DNA of 64,000 nt, taken from the NCBI GenBank assembly GCA_034423775.1, contig CP139918.1, positions 2,108,001 to 2,172,000 on the forward strand, given 5' to 3'. Shown here one piece after another: positions 37,136 to 45,599 of the stretch. How positions within the stretch are numbered: position 1 is the first letter of the stretch; each line of letters starts with the position of its first letter. The notes below the pieces were generated by a model. That model was not told the DNA's origin and ran no database searches. It saw only the letters and a list, made by a program, of their open reading frames with translations. Source of the stretch: Alphaproteobacteria bacterium US3C007 (GTDB taxonomy: Bacteria > Pseudomonadota > Alphaproteobacteria > Rhodobacterales > Rhodobacteraceae). The position numbers and the translations under genes are program-made.

Positions 37136-37719
37136 TGTTGTTCAAGCGGCGCAGTGTTTCGATCCTGACCGCGCGATTGAGCCTGCGCCTTCCTGAACAT
37201 CGTGACTTTCGAGAATGGGCAAAACTGCGCCATCAGAGCAGAGCTTTCTTATCGCCTTGGGAGCCCATTTGGGCGGCTGACCATCTGTCGCGTGCATCTT
37301 TTACCAATCGTGTTTATTGGTCGCAGCGGGCGGTAAAAAATGGCAATGCCGTGCCGCTTTTTGTCTTTCATAAAGAGGCGGGGCAGTTGGTTGGAGCCAT
37401 CACTTTGGATAATATTCGCCGCGGCCCGTCTCAGGTGGGCACGATCGGGTATTGGGTGGGGCAGCAATATGCCCGGCAAGGCTTTATGAGCGAAGCCATT
37501 ATTGCGATGGTTGCGCATGCGTTCGGGGCCTTGGATTTAAGCCGGGTTGAAAGCGCATGTTTGCCCGATAATGTTGCCTCGCGCGGCGTGCTGGAAAAAG
37601 CCGGGTTTAAATATGAAGGGGTTGCGCAATCCTATATTCAGATCAATGGGCGCTGGCGGAACCATGTGCTATATGCCGCGTTGCGCGGCGATCGGCGCGG
37701 GCGCAGCAGCGCGGGTTAA
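37135..37719 (+). CDS. GNAT-family N-acetyltransferase (RimJ/RimL type)
   Basis: 194 residues. 'LTARLSLRLPEHRDFREW' at the N-terminus, 'GTIGYWVGQQYARQGFMSEA' with the acetyl-CoA loop around residue 110, and 'VESACLPDNVASRGVLEKAG' near 140 match the RimJ/RimL group, which acetylates N-termini of ribosomal proteins or other amines. ATG overlaps the previous stop by one base, so it is coupled to the peptidase gene. Substrate not identified. Confidence 0.88.
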   Translation: MLFKRRSVSILTARLSLRLPEHRDFREWAKLRHQSRAFLSPWEPIWAADHLSRASFTNRVYWSQRAVKNGNAVPLFVFHKEAGQLVGAITLDNIRRGPSQVGTIGYWVGQQYARQGFMSEAIIAMVAHAFGALDLSRVESACLPDNVASRGVLEKAGFKYEGVAQSYIQINGRWRNHVLYAALRGDRRGRSSAG

Positions 37720-37776
37720 GCTGGCGGCTGGCGCTATGCGCGCTATCTGTAGGAAAGCCAGCAAAAAGGAATGAAA

Positions 37777-39201
37777 ATGCAATTGAACCCGGCCGATCAC
37801 GGTTTTCTTGAAACATTATGCGCGGCGCTGCCTGCGCATTTGTTCCGGCAGGCTGAGCCGCGGCATTTAGAGGAACCTCGTGGCCGTTGGGCCGGGCAGG
37901 CTGCGATTGTGGCCATGCCAGAAACCACCGAGCAGGTGAGCGCTGTGATCGCGGCGGCGCATCGATCGCGCGTGGGCGTTGTTCCCTTTGGAGGCGGCAC
38001 GGGTCTGGTTGGCGGCCAAGTCAAAGGCGAAGGCCCGGCGCCTTTGATTCTGTCGCTTGAACGGATGGATGCTATCCGCTCGATCTATCCTGAAGAAAAT
38101 ATCTTGGTTGTCGAGGCGGGCGCGATCCTTGCAGATATTCAAGCCGCAGCGGCGGCGCAGGAGCGGTTGTTTCCCTTGTCATTGGCGTCTGAGGGGTCAT
38201 CGCGCATCGGTGGCAATTTGGCCACCAACGCGGGCGGCGTGAATGTTTTGCGCTATGGAAATGCGCGCAATCTGTGCATTGGGATCGAAGCGGTGCTGCC
38301 CGATGGGCAGATCTATCAGGGCCTGACGCGGCTCTATAAAGACAATACGGGCTATGATCTGCGCAATCTTTTGATTGGCTCAGAAGGCAGCTTGGGGATA
38401 ATCACCGCAGCCGCGTTAAAACTGAGCCCTCTGCCGCGCATGCTGGGCACAGCGATACTCACCGTGCCATCACCCGCCGCTGCGTTACGCTTGTTATCTT
38501 TGGCCCGCGCTCAAATCGGAGAGGGGCTCAGCGCGTTTGAATTGATGCACCGGCAGGGTTTGGATTTTTTGTCAGAGCATTTGCCTGACGTGCGCCAGCC
38601 TTTCAAGGTTGCGCCTGAATGGATGGTACTGATTGATTTGGGGCTCAGCGCGCGCGAAGATCCCCAGCAAATACTTAGCGATTTATTCGAATGCGCGTGC
38701 GACCAAGGATTGGTGCAGGATGGGATGATCGCGCAATCTGAAGCGCAACGCGCGGATTTTTGGGCGGTTCGCGAGCGGATGCCCGAGGCCAATCGGTTGG
38801 TTGGCGCGGTGTCAAATCATGATATTAGCTTGCCATTATCCGCTTTGCCCGCATTCATCGAAGCGGCCAACCAAACGATTGCCCGTATTGGTCCGTTCCG
38901 GGTGAATTGCTTTGGCCATTTGGGGGATGGAAATTTACATTACAACGTTTTTCCAGATTCGGGAAAAACGCGGCAAGATTATGAAGATCTACGTCCGCGC
39001 ATCAAAACTGATCTACATGATCTTGTGCATGAAATGCACGGCTCGGTCAGCGCCGAGCATGGCATTGGCCGACTGAAGATTGAAGATTTGGAACGCTATG
39101 GTGACCCAGCTAAGTTGGCGGCCATGCGCGCTATAAAAACCGCGCTGGACCCCCATGGTATTATGAATCCAGGCGCGGTGTTGCGGTTAAAGACCCTTTA
39201 G
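37777..39201 (+). CDS. FAD-linked 2-hydroxyacid dehydrogenase (GlcD/DLD family)
   Basis: 474 residues. PCMH/VAO-type FAD domain with 'VVPFGGGTGLVGG' near residue 70 and 'NLATNAGGVNVLRYGNARNL' near 150, then the C-terminal cap with 'NCFGHLGDGNLHYNVFP' (metal or substrate His) and 'SAEHGIGRLK'. It oxidises a 2-hydroxyacid such as D-lactate, D-2-hydroxyglutarate or glycolate, passing electrons to quinone or an electron-transfer flavoprotein. The second ATG (37777) is preferred because AAGGA is then well spaced. Exact substrate uncertain. Confidence 0.9.
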   Translation: MQLNPADHGFLETLCAALPAHLFRQAEPRHLEEPRGRWAGQAAIVAMPETTEQVSAVIAAAHRSRVGVVPFGGGTGLVGGQVKGEGPAPLILSLERMDAIRSIYPEENILVVEAGAILADIQAAAAAQERLFPLSLASEGSSRIGGNLATNAGGVNVLRYGNARNLCIGIEAVLPDGQIYQGLTRLYKDNTGYDLRNLLIGSEGSLGIITAAALKLSPLPRMLGTAILTVPSPAAALRLLSLARAQIGEGLSAFELMHRQGLDFLSEHLPDVRQPFKVAPEWMVLIDLGLSAREDPQQILSDLFECACDQGLVQDGMIAQSEAQRADFWAVRERMPEANRLVGAVSNHDISLPLSALPAFIEAANQTIARIGPFRVNCFGHLGDGNLHYNVFPDSGKTRQDYEDLRPRIKTDLHDLVHEMHGSVSAEHGIGRLKIEDLERYGDPAKLAAMRAIKTALDPHGIMNPGAVLRLKTL

Positions 39202-39399
39202 CACATCCTTTGAAAGCGGCTTGGTCTTTGCCAAGCCTAGAACAAGATTGCCCTGCTGCAGGTCTTTTAAGCTGGCGCCGCCGGTGCGGCGATTCCCATG
39301 GCGCGCAAGCGGCTGAGGGTCGGCTTTGTATCGAATGGTGTTGGGCGCCGTGCGCCGAGTAAGGCCAGTTTGCTTGCGCGAAGAGCCAGGTGAAAGCAT
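39187..39399 (-). CDS. Possible small basic protein downstream of rimO
   Basis: A 70-codon ORF on the minus strand, 37 bp after the rimO stop in the same direction and overlapping the end of the opposite oxidase gene by 15 bp. The product is rich in Arg, Lys, Thr and Gly ('TRRTAPNTIRYKAD', 'HGNRRTGGASLKDLQQGN') with no hydrophobic segment. GTGAG lies before the ATG, a weak ribosome-binding site. The even, protein-like composition and operon position favour a real gene, but I recognise no family and cannot exclude chance. Confidence 0.4.
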   Translation of the reverse strand: MLSPGSSRKQTGLTRRTAPNTIRYKADPQPLARHGNRRTGGASLKDLQQGNLVLGLAKTKPLSKDVLKGL

Positions 39400-39436
39400 T
39401 ATCTCACACCAGCCGCTTTTTGCGCCGCCTTTCAGA

Positions 39437-40810
39437 TTAAGGCTTTATCCGCTGGCCCCAAAGATCATACGCGCCCGCCTCATCCACTTTTACCGTGATA
39501 ATATCGCCAATAGTTAAATCTTCAAAATTTGAATCTATAAACAAATTCCCATCAATTTCAGGCGCGTCTGCCATTGTGCGACAGGTTGCGGCCTCATCAT
39601 CAACGTCATCCACGATAACCTGCAGCTTCTGGCCCAATTTTTTAGCCAATTTGGCTTCTGAAATCTGTTGTGCCTTTTGCATGAACCGTTCCCAGCGGTT
39701 TTGTTTAACCTCTTCGGGCAGATGATCGGGCAAGGCGGTTGCGCGGGCGCCGGCGACATTTTCATATGTGAAGCAGCCAACGCGGTCGAGTTGTGCGACC
39801 TCTAACCACTCCAGTAGAGTTTGAAATTCGGCCTCGGTTTCACCGGGATAGCCAACAATAAAAGTAGAGCGCAGGGTGATCTCTGGGCATATATCGCGCC
39901 ATGCGGCGATTTCATCTAATGTTTTGGTGGCCGCTGCCGGCCGCGCCATACGCCTTAAAGTCTCTGGATGGGCGTGCTGGAATGGAATATCCAGATAAGG
40001 CAGGATCACGCCCTCTGCCATCAGCGGAATTAAATCACGCACGAACGGGTAGGGATAAACGTAATGCAAGCGCACCCAAGCCCCCAAACTGCCTAAATCG
40101 CGGGCTAAATCTACGATATGTGCACGATGGCCCTTGGCTTCGGCATGTTTGATATCCACGCCATAGGCTGAGGTGTCTTGCGAAATAACCAAAAGCTCTT
40201 TTACGCCATTTGACACCAGTTTTTCCGCCTCGCGCAAAATAGCATGGGCTGGACGGCTTTGAAGCTTTCCGCGCATATCTGGGATAATGCAAAATTTGCA
40301 GCGATGATTGCAGCCTTCGGAAATTTTGAGATAGCTATAATGCCGAGGCGTTAGGCTGATATTGGCAGCCGGCAACAAATCTATAAACGGATCGGGTTTT
40401 GCCGGCACCGCCTGATGAACCGCATCCAAAACCTGCTCATATTGGTGGGGGCCGGTCACCGCTAAAACGCTGGGATGCGCCCCCGAAATATATTCAGGAT
40501 TGGCCCCAAGACAGCCTGTTACGATCACTTTGCCATTTTCGTTTAAGGCTTCTCCGATCGCCTCAAGGCTTTCAGCTTTGGCGCTGTCCAAAAATCCGCA
40601 GGTGTTTACAATCACCGCGTCAGCTCCGGAATAATCGGGGGACACGCCATAGCCCTCGGCTCTCAATCGGGTCAGGATCCGTTCGCTATCAACGAGTGCT
40701 TTTGGACAGCCAAGGGACACCATACCGATGGTCGGTTGACCATCGCGAAGATTTTTTTGCAGCTTTGCACGGGCCAGATCAGGCCGCAGGGACGGGGGAT
40801 TTACAGACAT
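39437..40810 (-). CDS. rimO: Ribosomal protein S12 methylthiotransferase RimO
   Basis: 457 residues. Radical-SAM enzyme adding a methylthio group to Asp88/89 of ribosomal protein S12. The N-terminal cluster cysteines are C35, C71 and C100 ('[12 protein letters not shown]', '[10 protein letters not shown]', 'VTGCLGA'); the SAM cluster is '[17 protein letters not shown]' (C167, C171, C174); a TRAM domain ends the protein. '[10 protein letters not shown]' and the RGKLQSR stretch separate it from MiaB. It lies 171 bp downstream of gcrA on the same strand. Confidence 0.96.
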   Translation of the reverse strand: MSVNPPSLRPDLARAKLQKNLRDGQPTIGMVSLGCPKALVDSERILTRLRAEGYGVSPDYSGADAVIVNTCGFLDSAKAESLEAIGEALNENGKVIVTGCLGANPEYISGAHPSVLAVTGPHQYEQVLDAVHQAVPAKPDPFIDLLPAANISLTPRHYSYLKISEGCNHRCKFCIIPDMRGKLQSRPAHAILREAEKLVSNGVKELLVISQDTSAYGVDIKHAEAKGHRAHIVDLARDLGSLGAWVRLHYVYPYPFVRDLIPLMAEGVILPYLDIPFQHAHPETLRRMARPAAATKTLDEIAAWRDICPEITLRSTFIVGYPGETEAEFQTLLEWLEVAQLDRVGCFTYENVAGARATALPDHLPEEVKQNRWERFMQKAQQISEAKLAKKLGQKLQVIVDDVDDEAATCRTMADAPEIDGNLFIDSNFEDLTIGDIITVKVDEAGAYDLWGQRIKP

Positions 40811-40893
40811 AACGCGCCTATAGCCTATGGCAGCGGGCTTGAAAAGCTGACTTAGACATTGCGCTGATGCTAAGTGATGAAATCTCTGCGCCG

Positions 40894-40912
40894 ACCGCCT
40901 CTAAACGGCGGT
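40894..40912. terminator. Hairpin between gcrA and rimO
   Basis: ACCGCC (40894-40899), 7-nt loop, GGCGGT (40907-40912). A GC-rich 6-bp stem in the 171-bp gap downstream of gcrA. No T-run follows on either strand, so at most a pause or mRNA-stability element. Confidence 0.35.
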
Positions 40913-40981
40913 GCTTATCACGCGTTCAGCCTGTGAAAGCTCATGCTTTTCCTGCGTCGCCAAAGGTGGCAAAAAGCGGGC

Positions 40982-41530
40982 TTAGCGCCGCCGATCTCTG
41001 CGCGTGCTGAGCGGCTGAAACGCCACGCCAACATGCGCTTCACAATAAGGTTTCCCGGTTTGGGTGGGCAGGCCGCAAAACCAGAAATCTGAGGTGGCAG
41101 GATCGCCAATGGGCCATTTGCACGTACGCTCGGTCAGCTCCATCAGAGATATCTTTTTCGATTTCTTTTCAACTTCCGATACTTTTGCCAAAGCTTCCGG
41201 GCTGATTTCATTGGCAGAGGGTTGCGGTGGTAAAGGCTGACCGGCCGGAATGATCTGCCGGCGCGCCGGCGAAATCGGGGCTTTGGCTTCAGGCTCTTTG
41301 ATCGCAGCTTCGCTCGGCGCTGCAGATTTCACCTCTTCCTTGGAGGCTGATTTTACTTTGGCTTCCGGCTTGGCGGTGGTTGTGGCGCGGTTCGAGAGTC
41401 CCAACCGGTGTACTTTGCCAATCACAGCATTGCGCGTGACACCACCCAATTCTTTTGCTATCTGGCTGGCCGATTGGCCTTCGCCCCACATTTTAGTCAG
41501 CAGCTCTACCCGCTCATCAGTCCACGACAT
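40982..41530 (-). CDS. gcrA: GcrA-family cell-cycle regulator
   Basis: 182 residues. The N-terminal helix-turn-helix 'MSWTDERVELLTKMWGEGQS' and 'ITRNAVIGKVHRLGLS'-type block are the GcrA family hallmark. GcrA binds sigma70 and promoters methylated at GANTC by CcrM, driving cell-cycle genes in alphaproteobacteria. A Ala/Pro/Lys-rich linker (about 55-110) leads to a C-terminal domain with 'CKWPIGDPATSDFWFCG', the conserved Cys-rich part. Known from Caulobacter; conserved across the class. Confidence 0.93.
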   Translation of the reverse strand: MSWTDERVELLTKMWGEGQSASQIAKELGGVTRNAVIGKVHRLGLSNRATTTAKPEAKVKSASKEEVKSAAPSEAAIKEPEAKAPISPARRQIIPAGQPLPPQPSANEISPEALAKVSEVEKKSKKISLMELTERTCKWPIGDPATSDFWFCGLPTQTGKPYCEAHVGVAFQPLSTRRDRRR

Positions 41531-41652
41531 CGGTTTTTCCTATGCAAAAAGCGGCCATAATCTGGGGCCGCCCTTAAAAATTCAACAAGCCCCTATTCTA
41601 AGCATTGGGTCCCGAGTTACAAGGCATCAGAATCAAAGATTGAGGCGTTTAC

Positions 41653-42456
41653 ATGCAGATTGACAATAAAATTGGCGTCCGGCGCTTTGGTTTGGTGAAT
41701 TGGATCGGGGTTGCGACGCTGGTGAAACGTGAGATTATGCGCTTTCTGGCCGTCTGGAACCAAACCATCGCAGCGCCCATGGTGACATCTGGTTTGTTTC
41801 TGTTGATTTTCAACATTGCGGTTGGCCCCAATCGTGGCCTGGTGATGGGGTATTCTTATATTATCTTTATGGTGCCGGGGATTGTGATGATGAGTATTAT
41901 CCAAAACGCGTTTGCCAATACCTCATCCTCGATTATGACATCTAAAATTCAGGGCAATATTGTCGATACGCTTATGCCGCCGCTGTCAGCGGGGGAAATG
42001 CTAGCAGGCTATGTGCTTGGCGGGATTGCCCGGGGTCTGTTTGTGGCGATTGGGCTGTGGGTTGGATGCGCGTTTGTGCTGGGTATTAAGGTGGCGCATC
42101 CGCTTTTGGCGCTGGCGTTCACCATTTCAGGCGCGGGTTTTTTGGCATCCTTGGGATTGCTTGCGGGTATTTATGCGCAGAAATACGATCAGATGTCGGC
42201 GATTACAAATTTCATTATCACCCCATTGGCTTTTTTGTCGGGCAGTTTTTATTCGATCACTGCCTTGCCCGAAGTTTTGCAAAAAATTGCTTTATTCAAT
42301 CCAATTTTTTACCTGATTGATGGCCTGCGCTTTTCGGTTTTAGGGGTGTCTGATACCCCCGTTTTACCGGGCTTGATGATTTCGCTGATATGTTTTTTTG
42401 CCACGGGCTTTGTGGCCTGGTGGATGTTGCTGCGCGGGTACCGCCTTAAGCCTTAG
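41653..42456 (+). CDS. ABC-2 type transporter permease (orphan)
   Basis: 267 residues, six hydrophobic segments, with the ABC-2 permease features 'VKREIMRFLAVWNQTIAAP' at the N-terminus and 'NFIITPLAFLSGSFYSITALP' near residue 195, like YadH and NodJ. Such permeases export polysaccharides, lipids or drugs with a separate ATPase. No ATPase gene is beside it; gcrA diverges upstream and pcs converges downstream (11-bp overlap). GAGG lies 8 bp before the ATG. Substrate unknown. Confidence 0.88.
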   Translation: MQIDNKIGVRRFGLVNWIGVATLVKREIMRFLAVWNQTIAAPMVTSGLFLLIFNIAVGPNRGLVMGYSYIIFMVPGIVMMSIIQNAFANTSSSIMTSKIQGNIVDTLMPPLSAGEMLAGYVLGGIARGLFVAIGLWVGCAFVLGIKVAHPLLALAFTISGAGFLASLGLLAGIYAQKYDQMSAITNFIITPLAFLSGSFYSITALPEVLQKIALFNPIFYLIDGLRFSVLGVSDTPVLPGLMISLICFFATGFVAWWMLLRGYRLKP

Positions 42457-43141
42457 AGCCCGGGATGATTTGCTGAAACAATCCCGCCGTTACAAGGTAC
42501 ATTGATGTGACAATCAGCCCCCAATGGGCCCAGCTTTGGGGGTGAAAATCCACCCAAGCGGCCCATCCTGCGAAAATAACCCACGCCATCGCCATTGGAA
42601 GCGTAACCGCCCGCCAGCGCACCGTGCGCACGGGATGCACAAATTTGACCGGTAAAAACATCGATATAGCCAAGAGGCTGATCAGCGCCAGAATAAACCA
42701 AAAGTTTGGAGAGAGCGCGAATAAGACGATCACCACCATATTCCAGCAGCCCGGAAACCCGTGAAAGCTATTATCTTTGGTTTTCATATTGCCATCGCAG
42801 AAATACATGGCCGAAGCGAACGTGATGATAATGATCGCGATCCAGCCCGTCCACCCTGGCAAAAGCCCCGATTTAAACAGCGCAAAGGCCGGGATGAAAA
42901 CATAGGTCAAATAATCGATAATCAGATCCAGAAGCACCCCGTCAAAGCGCGCAGCATTGGTTTTAACGTCATATTTGCGCGCTAAGGGCCCATCGACCCC
43001 ATCCACAAAAAAGGCGACGATTAACCATAAAAACATCAGGCTCCATTTTGCGTCAGCAGCCGCCAGCATGGCCAGCATTGCAAAAACAGCGCCCGTGGCG
43101 GTGAATAAATGGACGCTCAGCGCCTTTGTTTCTTTTGTCAT
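42446..43141 (-). CDS. pcs: Phosphatidylcholine synthase
   Basis: 231 residues, about seven hydrophobic helices. The CDP-alcohol phosphotransferase motif is 'DGVDGPLARK' continued to 'RFDGVLLDLIID', i.e. DGxxAR(x)8Gx3D with a spaced last Asp. The family block 'FCDGNMKTKDNSFHGFPGCW' is that of bacterial Pcs, which condenses CDP-diacylglycerol with choline directly. Phosphatidylcholine in roseobacters fits. The 3' end overlaps the permease gene by 11 bp; xerC lies upstream on the same strand, 39 bp away. Confidence 0.9.
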   Translation of the reverse strand: MTKETKALSVHLFTATGAVFAMLAMLAAADAKWSLMFLWLIVAFFVDGVDGPLARKYDVKTNAARFDGVLLDLIIDYLTYVFIPAFALFKSGLLPGWTGWIAIIIITFASAMYFCDGNMKTKDNSFHGFPGCWNMVVIVLFALSPNFWFILALISLLAISMFLPVKFVHPVRTVRWRAVTLPMAMAWVIFAGWAAWVDFHPQSWAHWGLIVTSMYLVTAGLFQQIIPGSKA

Positions 43142-43180
43142 AGATCCGTCATGGCCCAGTTTCAGCAGGAATGCAAATTT

Positions 43181-44104
43181 CTATTCTGCCTTGGGATGGG
43201 TTTGCGAATAGACGTCCATCAGGCGGGCCGTATCAACCGCTGTGTAGGCCTGCGTGGTCGATAAGCTGGCATGTCCAAGCAGCTCTTGAATGCTGCGCAA
43301 ATCTGCGCCCGCGCTAAGAAGGTGGGTGGCAAAACTATGGCGCATCGCATGGGGTGTGGCATTGGCCGGCAGCCCCAATTGCAAGCGCGCTTGCTGAACC
43401 GTTTTTTGCACCAGCCTAGGGTTTAGCGGGCCGCCGCGCGCGCCTCGAAAAATTTGATCCTGCGGCGATAAAGGAAACGGGCAGAGATGAAGGTAGCGCG
43501 CCACCGCCTCTGCAATCAGGGGTAAAATCGGTACGAGTCGTTCTTTACCGCCCTTGCCGGTGATCTTCACACTATTGCCAAGAGGGGTAGAGCGGGCCCG
43601 CAAATCTAACGCCTCTGATATGCGCAAACCACAGCCGTATAGCAGGCTTACAATGGCCAAGTCGCGCGCGGCTATCCATGGCTCAAGGCTTTGCTGGGGA
43701 ACGGTTTCTAACATTTGCAAGGCGCCTTCCTCGGATAGCGGGCGCGGTATTTTTGATTGGAATTTTGGCGCTTTAAAGGCCAGCACAATGCTGGGGTCAA
43801 AATGCTCTCTTTGCGCGAGCCAGCGATAATAGCTTTTAAGCGAGGAAAGTTTTCTGGCGATTGAGCGACTGCTCAGCTCGTCTTTGCGCAGCTTGGCCAT
43901 CCAGGCGCGCAAATCGCCGACGCGTATATGCGCCAGCGATTTAACCGCGTGTCCGTTTTTTAAATGAGCCGACATAAAGCCAAGGTAATCCAACAGGTCA
44001 CGCTCATAAGCGCTGACTGTATGAACCGAAAGGTTCTCCAAGGCGGCTTTCGTTGAAAGCCACTCATGCAATGAAGTGAGGATCGCGGGTGACAGCGGGC
44101 TCAT
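43181..44104 (-). CDS. xerC: Tyrosine recombinase XerC
   Basis: 307 residues. Resolves chromosome dimers at dif with XerD. N-terminal SAM-like core-binding domain, then catalytic residues R161 ('GCGLRISEAL'), K184 ('ITGKGGKER'), H252 and R255 ('HAMRHSFATHLL'), H278 ('LGHASL') and Y287 ('TQAYTAVD'), all present. It overlaps the DUF484 gene by 4 bp, a pairing known in other proteobacteria. A housekeeping recombinase, not a mobile-element integrase: no att-like repeats or phage genes adjoin. Confidence 0.94.
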   Translation of the reverse strand: MSPLSPAILTSLHEWLSTKAALENLSVHTVSAYERDLLDYLGFMSAHLKNGHAVKSLAHIRVGDLRAWMAKLRKDELSSRSIARKLSSLKSYYRWLAQREHFDPSIVLAFKAPKFQSKIPRPLSEEGALQMLETVPQQSLEPWIAARDLAIVSLLYGCGLRISEALDLRARSTPLGNSVKITGKGGKERLVPILPLIAEAVARYLHLCPFPLSPQDQIFRGARGGPLNPRLVQKTVQQARLQLGLPANATPHAMRHSFATHLLSAGADLRSIQELLGHASLSTTQAYTAVDTARLMDVYSQTHPKAE

Positions 44105-44814
44105 GAAAGCCAGCGTATCATCATTCTTTCAAAAACATTGCCAAAAAATGACAGCAATTCAGTGCCCTGCTGAGCGGTGAAAAGATAAGGGTCTTCAGCC
44201 CCCAAAACCAGCATTCCAGGCAATCTGCCCGGCCCCATATCTAATGGCAGCGCCGCTTCAGAGCGAATGAATTTTGCCGCTGTGCCAAAGACTTGCTCAG
44301 AGCCGCGATGAACTTGCCGCAAAAGAATATCTGAGGCGGGGGCATTGCGCCCTTGCGACAGATAAATATCAACAAAGCCCGGCGCCACTAAGGTTATAGT
44401 GTCGTTATATTGTTCAAGCGCATTGCGCGCTGGTCCGTCATTCTGGCGGGTTTCTAAGACCATCCTGAGCGACTGAACGCGCAGAATATGTGACACATCA
44501 CCGGTGATCGCTTCCATGAAGGCGGCAAAATCAGGTGCTTCTAACAATCGTAAAACAGCGCGCTGAATTTGATTCGTACCCGCCATATTCTCATAAGCGG
44601 CTGCAATCACGCCGCGATGGGTATTTTCCAACCGGTCAAGGCGGCTTTCCAAACGATCCATCGCGACCCCGCGCAGGTCAACAATATTAGCACCCATGGC
44701 GGTTTCATTGGCTGCAATCAGCGCCTGCATAACATCAGGATCGTCCAGAATCACACCTGGGCGATCAATAATTTTTTGCCTTAATATGCTGTCTATTTTT
44801 GACGTTACGCGCAT
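44101..44814 (-). CDS. DUF484 family protein
   Basis: 237 residues. An N-terminal helical part with 'DRLESRLDRLENTHRGVIAA' is followed by a GAF-like domain, with 'LGAEDPYLFTAQQGTELLSF' near the C-terminus, which is the DUF484 pattern. It lies directly upstream of xerC and shares its start/stop overlap; the same neighbours occur in gammaproteobacteria. Role unknown; co-function with XerC is only implied by synteny. Confidence 0.88.
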   Translation of the reverse strand: MRVTSKIDSILRQKIIDRPGVILDDPDVMQALIAANETAMGANIVDLRGVAMDRLESRLDRLENTHRGVIAAAYENMAGTNQIQRAVLRLLEAPDFAAFMEAITGDVSHILRVQSLRMVLETRQNDGPARNALEQYNDTITLVAPGFVDIYLSQGRNAPASDILLRQVHRGSEQVFGTAAKFIRSEAALPLDMGPGRLPGMLVLGAEDPYLFTAQQGTELLSFFGNVFERMMIRWLS

Positions 44815-44859
44815 CTCGTTCTGGCCATTCTACCAATTTGAGATTGAACGATAACACGA

Positions 44860-45513
44860 TTACAGAATTGTTTGTCCAGTTTTTTTGATATCCGCCAAAA
44901 AGGTTGCCAATCCCTTATCGGTCAAGGGATGGTTGGCTAGGTTTTTGATAACGGCGGGGGGGGCAGTTATAACATCGGCGCCGATGCGCGCGCTGTCGAG
45001 CACGTGATTTGCGGTCCGGATTGAGGCCGCCAAAATTTGCGTTTCAAAGCCGTAATTGTCATAAATGGTGCGGATATCTTCAATCAACTCCATCCCATCC
45101 AAATTGATATCGTCTAAACGGCCGATGAAGGGGGAAATGAAGGTTGCTCCTGCTTTTGCCGCTAATAAGGCTTGATTGGCGGCAAAACATAAAGTGACGT
45201 TGACCATTTTGCCTTCTTGGCTCAGCACCCGGCAAGCTTTCAAACCATCCCATGTCAGGGGAAGCTTAACCGCGATATTGCTGGCCAATTCCGCCAGTTT
45301 GCGCCCTTCTGCGATCATTTTATCTGCGTCAGTGGCCGTGACCTCGGCGCTGACAGGGCCAGATACAATGCCGCAAATCTCTTTCGTGACTTCCAAAATA
45401 TCGCGACCAGATTTTTTGATCAAAGACGGGTTCGTGGTCACACCATCAACCATTCCCAGATCGTTCAACTCAATAATTTCGGAAACTTCGGCGGTGTCGA
45501 CAAAAAATTTCAT
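44860..45513 (-). CDS. Fructose-6-phosphate aldolase / small transaldolase
   Basis: 217 residues, the short TIM-barrel transaldolase type. '[10 protein letters not shown]' and '[14 protein letters not shown]' mark the N-terminus, the Schiff-base lysine is in '[12 protein letters not shown]' (K83), and '[14 protein letters not shown]' follows. It transfers dihydroxyacetone units in the pentose-phosphate pathway or cleaves fructose 6-phosphate; sequence alone does not settle which. It is divergent from priA with 86 bp between. Confidence 0.92.
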   Translation of the reverse strand: MKFFVDTAEVSEIIELNDLGMVDGVTTNPSLIKKSGRDILEVTKEICGIVSGPVSAEVTATDADKMIAEGRKLAELASNIAVKLPLTWDGLKACRVLSQEGKMVNVTLCFAANQALLAAKAGATFISPFIGRLDDINLDGMELIEDIRTIYDNYGFETQILAASIRTANHVLDSARIGADVITAPPAVIKNLANHPLTDKGLATFLADIKKTGQTIL

Positions 45514-45599
45514 GACGTAATCCTTGCATGGCTAGGGTGAGGCGTGGTTTGGCTTTACTGTAAGTTTCGGCTATGGAAAACCCCAACGTGGAGTAAAAA

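Noticed and set aside
43181..44104. Tyrosine recombinase as sign of an integrated element
   Set aside because: Gene order with DUF484 and full catalytic set mark it as housekeeping XerC; no att repeats, tRNA or phage genes adjoin.
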